Below, piece after piece: positions 17,701 to 25,231 of a stretch of 64,000 nt of DNA (the first letter of the stretch is position 1; each line of letters opens with the position of its first letter). The stretch comes from an uncultured Parabacteroides sp. (GTDB lineage: Bacteria; Bacteroidota; Bacteroidia; Bacteroidales; Tannerellaceae), in contig NZ_CABUOD010000014.1 in assembly GCF_902493135.1 (NCBI RefSeq), positions 44,133 to 108,132 on the forward strand. Reading direction: 5' to 3'. A model generated the notes under the pieces. It saw nothing but the letters and a program-made list of their open reading frames with translations. It was not told the origin of the DNA and ran no database searches. The position numbers and the translations under genes are program-made.

Positions 17701-18357
17701 CTTCAGGCCATGCAAGCGGCAGGTTATACTTTCCAACCTTATAATAATATTGCTAAAAATGCACTTTGGTATGGCGAGTATATTTATGCGGATGCGAATG
17801 GGGATGGGATTTATGGCAATTCATATGATTCGGAATTTCAAGGAACTTCGACCACTCCTAAATATAATTTCGGTCTCCAGGCCAGTGCAAACTGGAAAGA
17901 TTTCGATCTCTCTATGACCTGGGGCGGATCTGCCGGATTTAGCATTTACTACTATGGCAAGGCAAGGAATTCGAGTGAAACGACTTATGGCTACGCGATT
18001 CCGGATGCGGTAGCGGATGACCATTATTTCTATGATCCTGAAAATCCTTCGGATCCGAGAACCAATCTGTCTTCAAAACAACCTCGTTTGGTCAATGTGT
18101 CGGGGGCTCAGAGTTCGGCAAGTTCTTCGCTTCATCTGGAGAAAGGGAATTTCATTAAACTTAGAAATTTGACTTTAGGATATACAATGCCTAAAAGTAT
18201 TTCTAAAAAGTTCTATGTTGAAAGGCTTCGCGTATATGCTTCGGGGGAGAATCTGTTTGCGATTACCGGCTTCTCCGGTATGGACCCGGAAATGCGTGTT
18301 AGCATGGGATATTCTACCATGCGTCAGTATGCCTTCGGTATTAATCTAACATTTTAA
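14779..18357 (+). CDS. SusC/RagA-type TonB-dependent transporter with STN domain (locus 1)
   Basis: A 1192-residue outer membrane transporter. After the signal sequence (ATG at 14779 or, equally plausible, 14791) comes an STN signalling domain (about 48-123), a CarboxypepD-like domain (KGVVTDKNGEPIPGANIIEKG, about 136-215), the SusC motif EEVVVVGYSTQKKVNLTGS, a plug domain, and a large beta-barrel ending in YAFGINLTF with terminal Phe. It imports a ligand captured by the SusD partner, powered by TonB, and the STN domain talks to the FecR protein upstream. The ligand is unknown; no glycan-degrading enzyme is encoded in this locus. Confidence 0.95.
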   Translation: MHYIMKNTPCGVYKSSWLRKSLNIMRCVILFILLGTLQSFANLSYSQSVKLSLNMENTTVQEVLATIEQKSGFYFTYNLEQVKVTRKVTVNFKDKTVPEVLDELFAKENIHYVINDKHIALYKGNERQVALQAKKDIKGVVTDKNGEPIPGANIIEKGNPTNGTITDVDGNYTLSVSGNSVLVASYIGYNRIEIQVKDRSVVDITLSEDTQALEEVVVVGYSTQKKVNLTGSVSTVNFESMSSRPVTDASQALSGASPGLQIMQSSGQPNAESFSYNIRGVGTLNSSSPLILVDGMEQSISMVNPSDIANVSILKDAASCAIYGNRGANGVILITTKNGTEGKISVTYDGTVSYNEPFKIVHTISDYVQYMKLMNESSNNLGNSDMFSQSSIDLWEAAKADPNGISASGYPNYVAYPNTDWWDEIYTKQWMQKHTISLNGKEKKTGYSMSFSYIDNPGIMKNTGYNRYMGRVNLYSDITDWLRVGTRTSGNVTDREMSLTSYSGNGYINSMNTEKMVPCVYPYYEGKYGAPEGPEEDPQSHNILWDNVLNGFDKYSQLYTEWYAQVKFLKYFTYNFDFYYQDLRRERKVSDASVGKFSFSKGAYSTGADDPSTLYTRMYYTRTNRTKLNHLLNYNQSFGVHDVSAMIGYEEETYDYRETNVSKLGLTDAAVNDLDAATTPYSTAGYGTEYAARSVFGRANYAYKSRYLLEFNLRYDGSSRFAPDYRWGAFPSFSAGWRMNEESWLKPVQWLTNLKLRASWGKLGNNAIGNYDWQSVYSAANYSTGQALTSGIAITSIANAALTWEETAVTNAGLDFGFFDNKLNGNIDVYNKLTTGILYTPDMYMVMGNATAPKENIAEVTNRGVELELGWRDNIGKDFSYSIKGQFSFNKNFVSKYKGKLERGWNKEHTEYSTNIGDVSTGSTTRVIEGRQINEFYLPNVYSGNGSYFNADGTVNINGGPKDGMIRTENDMQWLQAMQAAGYTFQPYNNIAKNALWYGEYIYADANGDGIYGNSYDSEFQGTSTTPKYNFGLQASANWKDFDLSMTWGGSAGFSIYYYGKARNSSETTYGYAIPDAVADDHYFYDPENPSDPRTNLSSKQPRLVNVSGAQSSASSSLHLEKGNFIKLRNLTLGYTMPKSISKKFYVERLRVYASGENLFAITGFSGMDPEMRVSMGYSTMRQYAFGINLTF

Positions 18358-18388
18358 TTATTTTGGAAACAGCTAATATATTGAGAAT

Positions 18389-20281
18389 ATGAAAAAATTA
18401 TTTAGAAAAATAGCTATCATCGGAACTTTATCGGGTATGTTATTCGGTTTGGAAGGGTGTGCCGGCGATCTTCTTGATACATCTCCAAGTTATAGTTTCT
18501 CGAGTTCGAATGTATGGACCAGCCCTATCTTGGCCCGTGCGGCTGTGATGGGGGTTTATAATGAACTGTATGACAAATTCTCTAAAAATTACGATAGTCC
18601 TTCTATCGGTATTCCGTTTGATGCCTGGTCGTCCGTAATGGATATCGATATGAACTGGAAAAATAATTGTTTCGTGATTTCCGGTTCTTGTACGCCTTCG
18701 AATGGAAATGTCGGCAATCATTATAAATATTATTATACGATTGTGTATAGGGCTAATGATGTTATCAACAACATTGATAATGTCCCGGAAATGGATGACA
18801 GCGAGAAAGCGCGATTGAAAGCCGAATGTAAATTTCTGCGGGCTTGGGCATATTATCATTTGAATGTCTTGTGGAGAGGTGTTCCTATCTATACGGAAAA
18901 TGTGGAGAGTTCGGAAGCAACCAAAGCACGTTCATCGGAAGCTGAGGTATGGGATCAGGTTCTTTCAGACCTTACGGATTGCATCGATGAACCTAATCTT
19001 CCTGGTAAATATGCTCAAGGTAATAGCAGTTATGGGCGTATCACTAAAGGTGCTGCTTATGCTTTCAGAGGTTACGCTTATCAGTTTATGGGAGATTATG
19101 CGAAGGCTCTTGCAGACTTTGAAGCGATAGAAGGGCTTGGATATGCACTTTACAGTCCGAGTAATGGCGTAAAAGGAAACAGAGATTTCTTTCAGCTCTT
19201 TAAACCGGCTAACGAGCAATGCGATGAGATGATTTTTTCAATACAATGTGTGGAAACAAGTGGTATGGGAAATCCGAGGGGTATCAATTATGGCAATCGT
19301 TGTACGGGCGGTTCTGCTTGGAACAATTATCTCCCGAATCCGGCTTTTGTGGAAATGTACGAGTGTGCGGACGGCTCCGAATTTGATTGGGAAAAATATT
19401 GCCCCGGATGGTATTCGATGACTCCCCAGGCAAGAGTCGCTTTCTTCCTGCGCGACGGACTTCAATCCGGTAAGGGAGTGTGGGGAACGACTGAAGCTAC
19501 TTCTAATTATCAGGCTCTTTATAATAATATGGTTTCTTATGGTGCCGATATGAGCAAATATTTGGATCAAGGGAACGAGGCGAGAATACGCCAGGCATAT
19601 GAAGATCGTGATCCGCGCCTGATGCAGTCGATTATAACTCCTTACTCGACTTACGACGGGAATCAGGCAGGTGTGGGAAATCATACTTGGACCCTTCGTT
19701 GGCCGTACATTCTGGATGCTGGAGAGCCTTATGACATCCGTACTGATACAAATTCTAAATTTTATTATCTTTGGAGGAAATATGTAACAGAGAATGATGA
19801 ATGTACGACTCGTTGGGTCTATTCCGAAGATATTATACTCTGCCGTTATGCTGAAATTCTTCTTAGGCGGGCTGAATGCTTGAATGAGCTGGGCAGGACA
19901 AGCGAGGCTGTTGCTTTTGTAAATAGGGTAAGACAGCGTGTCGGGCATGTTCTTCTTAATGATCAGGCTTATCCTGCGACTATTGTGAGCGGGCAGGAGG
20001 ATATGCGGCAACGCATTCGGAAAGAGTTTTATGTTGAACTTGGCGGTGAGGATTCTATGTTCTTTAACGAGCTTCGCTGGGGTACATGGTATGACAGGAA
20101 GTTTAAAGATCATTCTTCCGGACAGGTAGGAGAACTGAATACGAATGGTTTGATGCAGATTTGGGGTGAGACTACTTACAAGCATCTTAGCGTTGGTGAA
20201 CAGATAAAGATTTGGCCGATCCCTGCAAAGGAAAGGGAGATGAACTCAAATCTTACGCAGAATCCGGGCTGGCAGGATTAG
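18389..20281 (+). CDS. SusD/RagB-type surface lipoprotein (locus 1)
   Basis: A 630-residue lipoprotein with signal ending LFGLEGC (Cys24). The family's N-terminal LLDTSPSYSFSSSNVWTSPILARAAVMGVYNELYD and the alpha-helical TPR-like core (LKAECKFLRAWAYYHLNVLWRGVPIYTENV) and C-terminal ILLRRAECLNELGRTSEAVAFVNRVR with NPGWQD are clear. It forms the lid over the SusC channel. It begins 31 nt after susC and is followed by a hairpin. Confidence 0.95.
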   Translation: MKKLFRKIAIIGTLSGMLFGLEGCAGDLLDTSPSYSFSSSNVWTSPILARAAVMGVYNELYDKFSKNYDSPSIGIPFDAWSSVMDIDMNWKNNCFVISGSCTPSNGNVGNHYKYYYTIVYRANDVINNIDNVPEMDDSEKARLKAECKFLRAWAYYHLNVLWRGVPIYTENVESSEATKARSSEAEVWDQVLSDLTDCIDEPNLPGKYAQGNSSYGRITKGAAYAFRGYAYQFMGDYAKALADFEAIEGLGYALYSPSNGVKGNRDFFQLFKPANEQCDEMIFSIQCVETSGMGNPRGINYGNRCTGGSAWNNYLPNPAFVEMYECADGSEFDWEKYCPGWYSMTPQARVAFFLRDGLQSGKGVWGTTEATSNYQALYNNMVSYGADMSKYLDQGNEARIRQAYEDRDPRLMQSIITPYSTYDGNQAGVGNHTWTLRWPYILDAGEPYDIRTDTNSKFYYLWRKYVTENDECTTRWVYSEDIILCRYAEILLRRAECLNELGRTSEAVAFVNRVRQRVGHVLLNDQAYPATIVSGQEDMRQRIRKEFYVELGGEDSMFFNELRWGTWYDRKFKDHSSGQVGELNTNGLMQIWGETTYKHLSVGEQIKIWPIPAKEREMNSNLTQNPGWQD

Positions 20282-20306
20282 TCCGTAAAAAGTGAATAAC
20301 GAAAAT

Positions 20307-20339
20307 AAGGGGTATAAAATGAAAGGTTTTATACCTCTT
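20307..20339 (+). terminator. Hairpin terminator or attenuator after SusD (locus 1)
   Basis: AAGGGGTATAAAA (20307-20319) pairs with TTTTATACCTCTT (20327-20339) over 13 bp with one G-T pair. Only a weak T-rich stretch follows, so read-through into the phosphoesterase gene is possible. Confidence 0.6.
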
Positions 20340-20386
20340 ATCTTAAATCAAGATTATATTTTTACATCATATAAAAGAACCATATC

Positions 20387-21520
20387 ATGAAACGAAGAGC
20401 ATTTCTAACAATCAGTGCAACATCGCTTGCAGGTTTGGCATTCGGAAACCGATTGTCTTTTTTATCTGAATCGAACCTGGAGAAAAAATATTCAATCGTA
20501 TTGTTAGGCGATACACACTTTGATACGGAACCGGCCAGTGTGTATCATGCAGACTATAATGAACCGGTAGAATGGTTGAACCGGGTACAACGTGCTGAAT
20601 TTGCCCGTAATGGGGAGATGTGGCGGGAGCGTTGCCCTTTGTTACTTAAACGGGCTGCCCAACTGATTGGCACTGACACCAAAATGGTATTTCAATTGGG
20701 CGACTTGATTCAAGGGGATTGCGGTAATCCGGAGGTCCACAAGAAAATGTTAGATGACGTGATGAACCGTTTCAAATCAGAACTTCATGGTTTGCCTTTT
20801 GTGACTGTGACGGGTAATCATGATATCCGCGGAACGAACGCAAAAGAGGCTTATCATGCCTATATGCCGGAACGGATGTCTGAGGAATTGGGAAAGTCCA
20901 TTACGCATACGAACTTTTTTTTCACGATCGGCGATGATGCATATATTGTACTGGATTTCAATGATCCGGATGATACACTCATTGATCAGATGCTAAAAGA
21001 GTGTGAAGGAGCCCGACATACATTCGTATTGACCCACGGTCCGGTTCTGCCCTATGACGGAGGAAGTTGCCGATGGTTCTTCCACGGGGGAAAGTCGGCT
21101 GAAGAGACTGCTGCGCGTAGACATTTTCGTAAAGTATTTGCCCAGCGGAACGCCTTGTGTATCTGTGGACACATTCATACGACTGAATTGGCTGATTGGC
21201 ATGGAGATGGTGGCCGCATTACACAAATGACGGTCAATAGCGTCTGGTCTAAACCGGAATTAGGAACCTATTCCTGTACGTCGGATCAGCCGCGGGATTA
21301 CGGTAATATTCACGAAATGGCTAAATCCAAGAAAAAAGAGGATGGATCCAAATATGAGGATGACAGTGGGTTGTTGAATGAATATAAGCCAGGTTTGAAA
21401 ACCTATATCCGTTCGACTTCGGCTGGCTCTTATAAAATGAATGTTTCTGACCGGCATGTGACTATCGATTTCTACGCTGGTAATTCACAGAAGATTAGTA
21501 AACATTTCGTGTTGAGGTGA
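20387..21520 (+). CDS. Exported calcineurin-like metallophosphoesterase
   Basis: A 377-residue enzyme with an N-terminus MKRRAFLTISATSLAGLAFG that resembles a Tat or Sec signal. All metallophosphoesterase motifs are present in order: GDTH (41-44), GDLIQGD (105-111), GNHD (143-146), the THGP segment, and GHIH (261-264), so a two-metal phosphatase or phosphodiesterase active site is expected in the periplasm. The substrate is unknown. It lies behind susD of locus 1 and before the metallo-beta-lactamase-fold gene on the same strand, which suggests one function with them. Confidence 0.88.
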   Translation: MKRRAFLTISATSLAGLAFGNRLSFLSESNLEKKYSIVLLGDTHFDTEPASVYHADYNEPVEWLNRVQRAEFARNGEMWRERCPLLLKRAAQLIGTDTKMVFQLGDLIQGDCGNPEVHKKMLDDVMNRFKSELHGLPFVTVTGNHDIRGTNAKEAYHAYMPERMSEELGKSITHTNFFFTIGDDAYIVLDFNDPDDTLIDQMLKECEGARHTFVLTHGPVLPYDGGSCRWFFHGGKSAEETAARRHFRKVFAQRNALCICGHIHTTELADWHGDGGRITQMTVNSVWSKPELGTYSCTSDQPRDYGNIHEMAKSKKKEDGSKYEDDSGLLNEYKPGLKTYIRSTSAGSYKMNVSDRHVTIDFYAGNSQKISKHFVLR

Positions 21521-21609
21521 TAAACGCGTACTCATCCGGATACGGCTTTATTGAATGTGACGCGAAAGTGGGGTGAAATTTCACGAGCGAAAATTAAATA
21601 ATTATTTAA

Positions 21610-22632
21610 ATGAGAAAGAGTGTATTTTTATTGTCATTGTTTGTTTTGCCATTGTATATGTTGTTACAAGCGCAGGAAAAAACGACGCCTTTTTGGGGTA
21701 AGCAGGAAGTGTATCTGATGAATCAAACTGAAAAAACGTTTCATTTAGTAGATGCTCTCTTAAAAGAGAACCCTCCTTCCTCCGGTAATCCGGCATTGGC
21801 TCGTAAAGCAGCATTGCAATTATTGGACGGTATATTCCATGATACGCGTTTGGATGGTAGTGAAACGCTTTCGCGGTTTATGGAATCTCGTTTGAGCGGA
21901 CTTTTGGAAGACATGCAGAAACCTTTGGAAGAGGGTATGAAAGTGTATAAACTCTATAATGACGGATTTATCGTAAAGACAAAAAGTGCCACTGTCGCTT
22001 TTGACTTGTACCGTGGGGGAGCGATGAAGGAATCTCCTTCTTTGATTTCGGATAAAACGATGCAGGCTATTGTTGCCCGGTGCGACATTATGTTCCTTTC
22101 TCATAATCATCCGGACCATATAGATCCGGTTGTCGTAAAGATGTTTACGGATATGGGAAAACAAGTGATTGCCCCGAACAATAGTTTGATAGGGAATGAA
22201 TTGGTGACCCACATCCGTTCGGAGCAGATTATCGATAAGGAATTTAAAACAAAGGGGGGCAAGCTGGATGTAAAAATATTACCGGGGCATCAAAGTGAAC
22301 TGATTAACAATATCCATGTAGTGACGACTCCTGAAGGCTTTACTTTCGCACAGACAGGTGACCAATATAATGAAGAGGACTTGACGTGGTTATTGGATGT
22401 GAAAACAAAAATTCCTGCATTGGATGTTTTGCTGATCAACTGTTGGGCGAACTGTTTGTCCGATACGATTGAAGGGTTCGATCCAAAACTCGTGATTACG
22501 GGGCATGAAAATGAATTAGGACATACGATTGATCATCGTGAGTCCTATTGGACTTCATTTATTAAATTGGAAGACGTTAAAAAACCCGGTTGCTTAATGA
22601 CGTGGGGAGAGGTCTATTGGTATAAACGATAG
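21610..22632 (+). CDS. Secreted metallo-beta-lactamase-fold hydrolase
   Basis: A 340-residue protein with a signal peptide ending near LLQAQ (residue 22). The zinc motif SHNHPDHID (H165, H167, D169, H170) and the later GHQ, TGDQYNEED and GHENELGHT segments match the MBL fold of the UlaG/RNase-Z-like type. The N-terminal 110 residues are helical and specific to this subgroup. The product is probably a periplasmic hydrolase; substrate unknown. It is the last gene of locus 1. The palindrome GTGAAATTTCAC lies at 21573-21584 just upstream. Confidence 0.82.
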   Translation: MRKSVFLLSLFVLPLYMLLQAQEKTTPFWGKQEVYLMNQTEKTFHLVDALLKENPPSSGNPALARKAALQLLDGIFHDTRLDGSETLSRFMESRLSGLLEDMQKPLEEGMKVYKLYNDGFIVKTKSATVAFDLYRGGAMKESPSLISDKTMQAIVARCDIMFLSHNHPDHIDPVVVKMFTDMGKQVIAPNNSLIGNELVTHIRSEQIIDKEFKTKGGKLDVKILPGHQSELINNIHVVTTPEGFTFAQTGDQYNEEDLTWLLDVKTKIPALDVLLINCWANCLSDTIEGFDPKLVITGHENELGHTIDHRESYWTSFIKLEDVKKPGCLMTWGEVYWYKR

Positions 22633-22653
22633 CCCGATCTTCTATTAAATATC

Positions 22654-22685
22654 ATCCGGATTTCTGAATACGCAGGAATCCGGAT
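22654..22685 (+). terminator. Hairpin after the MBL-fold gene
   Basis: ATCCGGATT (22654-22662) pairs with AATCCGGAT (22677-22685). No T-run follows, so termination may be weak. Confidence 0.5.
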
Positions 22686-22950
22686 AAGGTGCAACTTGCT
22701 ATATGACAAATTACAATAACCCCTTTTTGTCTCCTTTTTCTATTTTACTTGAAATTTCTGTTTGTTTTCATCTTACTTTTTGCTCTGATTCCGATACTCA
22801 GGGTTGACGGCAAAGGGTATGAAGTTGGCATATTGTCCGAATATAGACTCAGTATTGTTAGTCAAAACAGATAAAAAGTAACAATGTGATAAACCTCAAC
22901 TCCCGGAGAATCGAATATTTGCGGGCAAGATCGAGGTATGGAGCATTTGT

Positions 22951-23110
22951 GGGAAAAGTTTTTTCCCTTCTTCTCGCTATGAGGTGCGCAGAAATTTACC
23001 GCGACGACCGTCTTTGTTGCCGTGAGCTGCCTGGTTCATGGGTAACGACGACCGTCTTCGTGGCGATGAAGTCCCTTGTTATGGCGATGACGACCGTCTT
23101 TGTGGTGATA
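22951..23110 (+). repeat. Intergenic repeat array with 21-nt sub-units
   Basis: After a palindrome GGGAAAA-GTT-TTTTCCC (22951-22967) come three copies of GACGACCGTCTT(T/C)GT at 23003, 23047 and 23089. From 23047 the units are exactly 21 nt each: starts 23047, 23068 and 23089, each ending in GCGAT or GTGAT. GACGACCGTC is itself a 4+2+4 palindrome. An open frame across it (22886-23122) only mirrors the repeat as seven-residue units and is not supported as a gene. The flanking DNA (22686-22950, 23111-23375) shows nothing I recognise. Confidence 0.7.
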
Positions 23111-23390
23111 AACGGCAAATAGAAAGGGAAAACCTCGTCTTGTCCAAGAAGAAGCGATATCTGAATTTATTCTATCCTTAAATTATCCTAATGTTAAATA
23201 AACCTTTAATGACAATAAGGGGGGAAGAAAAGATGTCAATTGGGAGAGATTTCTTTATTCAACATAAGGTAAACCTTCTTCTCTCAATCGTTAAAAAGCT
23301 TCCTCTAAATGAAAATATAATCTTTCCGTAAGTAAATTTTCCGGGTAAATCGTCTATACTTGTAGAAACGTTTCTTTGTTAGCATGTGTT

Positions 23391-23942
23391 ATGGATAGAC
23401 CGAAGGAGGATGATCGAGAGTTGATTCAGTTCAAGGAGTTATATAAATCAATTGCTCCAATGCTGATTTTCTACGCTGGAAAGTATGTAAATGCTGTTAC
23501 TGCAGAAGATTTGGTGCAGGATGTGTTTCTTAAAGTCTGGCAAAAGAGGACTTTTTTGTTTTTGAAAGAAGGGATTAAAACTTATTTGTATCGCTCCGTC
23601 CAGCATGCCTGTCTGGATTACCTGAAGCATCAGGAGGTAAAAGGTGATTATATTGATGCCGTTACTACCAAATTAAAAATAGAAGAGATCTATTACAATG
23701 ACGATCCGCAATCCCTGTTTGCGGAAGACGAACGTCTGGAACTTATCTATAAAGAGATGGATAAGTTGCCGGAGAAGTGTCGTGAAATCTTTACAATGTC
23801 CTATCTGGAAGAGCGAAAAACTTCGGAAATAGCTGTACTGCTCAATATTTCTACCCGTACGGTAGAGGCACAACTTTATAAGGCATTGAAGATTTTACGG
23901 GGTCTTTTGCTTAGCTGTTTGATTTTTCTTTCAAATTATTGA
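23391..23942 (+). CDS. ECF sigma-70 factor (locus 2)
   Basis: A 183-residue sigma factor from ATG 23391 (a TTG at 23376 would add five residues). Region 2 reads LIFYAGKYVNAVTAEDLVQDVFLKVWQ, region 4 KTSEIAVLLNISTRTVEAQLYKALKIL. It resembles the locus 1 sigma factor in layout but not closely in sequence. The FecR-type gene follows 56 nt later, so it presumably controls the second SusC/SusD pair. Confidence 0.93.
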   Translation: MDRPKEDDRELIQFKELYKSIAPMLIFYAGKYVNAVTAEDLVQDVFLKVWQKRTFLFLKEGIKTYLYRSVQHACLDYLKHQEVKGDYIDAVTTKLKIEEIYYNDDPQSLFAEDERLELIYKEMDKLPEKCREIFTMSYLEERKTSEIAVLLNISTRTVEAQLYKALKILRGLLLSCLIFLSNY

Positions 23943-23998
23943 GAATTGCGTAAGTAGATCTGAAGAGATAATCGTGTATAATATAAACGAACATCGGA

Positions 23999-25048
23999 AT
24001 GTCTGAAAAATATAACATAGAAGAATTAATAATCCGTTTCCTGCAACAGGATATAAATGAAGAAGAACTTCGTTACCTGGAGTCCTGGCTGGAAGAAGAT
24101 GCGGAACATAAATCTTATTTCTTTGGGCTGAAGGGTATCTCGGATTCCAGTCGACGTTCTTTTTTCTCGAAGGAAGAGGTGAATGAGGCCAGTTGGCAAA
24201 AAATGCTTGCTCGCATAGATAAAAACCAAGAGAAAAATCCTTCTCTTGGTAAATCACGAACACGTGATTTATGGATTTCATATGTAAAATATGCAGCTAT
24301 TATAATTTTTGCAATTGGCGCCGGTTGGGGAATTCATGAGTTCCAGGGAAAGATACAGCAGGCTGATTTAGCGGCAAAGGACGTAGTGTATAATGAAATA
24401 CATGTTCAAAAGGGCGGACGCGCCAATACTGTGCTTCTCTCGGATGGAAGTAAGGTTATTTTGAATGCAGCTACCACATTTCGCTATCCTACCAGTTTTA
24501 ATGGAAAGAACCGTCAGGTTTATTTGGATGGAGAAGCCTATTTTGAAGTATCCAAGAACTCGGAAAAACCCTTTGTCGTTAAATTGAAAAAGCAAGAAAT
24601 AACAGTATTGGGGACAACTTTTAATATTCAAGCTTATGGTCATGAATCTTATAGCGAAGTGACACTTTTGACAGGCCGGATTTTGTTGGAAGCTTTCAAC
24701 GAAAGAGGAGAATCTATGAGCCGTATGTATTTAAAACCTGACCAGAAAGCGTTGTCTGATAATTCGACGGGATCGGTCTCTTTGCAAGAAGTCAATGCAT
24801 CGTTGTCAAATGCCTGGATTAACGGAGAATATAAGTTCAAAGATGAACCATTGGCTTCTATCGTAAAACGTTTGGAAAATTACTACAACGTAAAGATACA
24901 TCTGGATGATAAACGTTTGGAGAAAATCAGATATACGGGTACATTCTCATTGGATCAGGATATTTTGGATGTGTTCCGGATTATTGATTATGAAAAACAG
25001 TTCACTTTCAAACGAGTGAAAAAGGATATATTCATAACAAGTAAATAA
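23999..25048 (+). CDS. FecR-type anti-sigma factor (locus 2)
   Basis: A 349-residue single-pass membrane protein. The N-terminal sigma-binding part is followed by a transmembrane helix (about 96-112, YVKYAAIIIFAIGAGWG), the FecR domain (VQKGGRANTVLLSDGSKVILN, LDGEAYFEVSKNSEKPFVVKL) and a C-terminal DUF4974 domain ending DYEKQFTFKRVKKDIFITSK. Expected to sequester the locus 2 sigma factor and respond to the STN domain of the following transporter. Confidence 0.93.
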   Translation: MSEKYNIEELIIRFLQQDINEEELRYLESWLEEDAEHKSYFFGLKGISDSSRRSFFSKEEVNEASWQKMLARIDKNQEKNPSLGKSRTRDLWISYVKYAAIIIFAIGAGWGIHEFQGKIQQADLAAKDVVYNEIHVQKGGRANTVLLSDGSKVILNAATTFRYPTSFNGKNRQVYLDGEAYFEVSKNSEKPFVVKLKKQEITVLGTTFNIQAYGHESYSEVTLLTGRILLEAFNERGESMSRMYLKPDQKALSDNSTGSVSLQEVNASLSNAWINGEYKFKDEPLASIVKRLENYYNVKIHLDDKRLEKIRYTGTFSLDQDILDVFRIIDYEKQFTFKRVKKDIFITSK

Positions 25049-25105
25049 TTTGTCAAATCATTAAATCTGATAGCCTATGTACAAAGTTTCAGTTGTTTAA
25101 AAAAA

Positions 25106-25138
25106 GAATCGGAAAATGGTTGCGACATTTCCCGATTC
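25106..25138 (+). promoter_or_regulatory. Hairpin between FecR and SusC (locus 2)
   Basis: GAATCGG (25106-25112) pairs with CCGATTC (25132-25138) and the stem continues inward with AAATG/CATTT around one mismatch, leaving a 7-nt loop. An A/T run follows. It occupies the same place as the locus 1 hairpin. Confidence 0.6.
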
Positions 25139-25231
25139 AAAAATCATTTTTAATTAGTTAACCGTTCTCTTTCGCTCTTGTCTGGAAAACGCTGCGAACG
25201 AGACAATTTAATAATAAAAACATCCAAATGT

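Noticed and set aside
22886..23122. 78-codon open frame across the 21-nt repeats
   Set aside because: Its sequence is only a read-out of the repeat (TTVFVAM, KSLVMAM, TTVFVVI); no start context or homology supports a protein.
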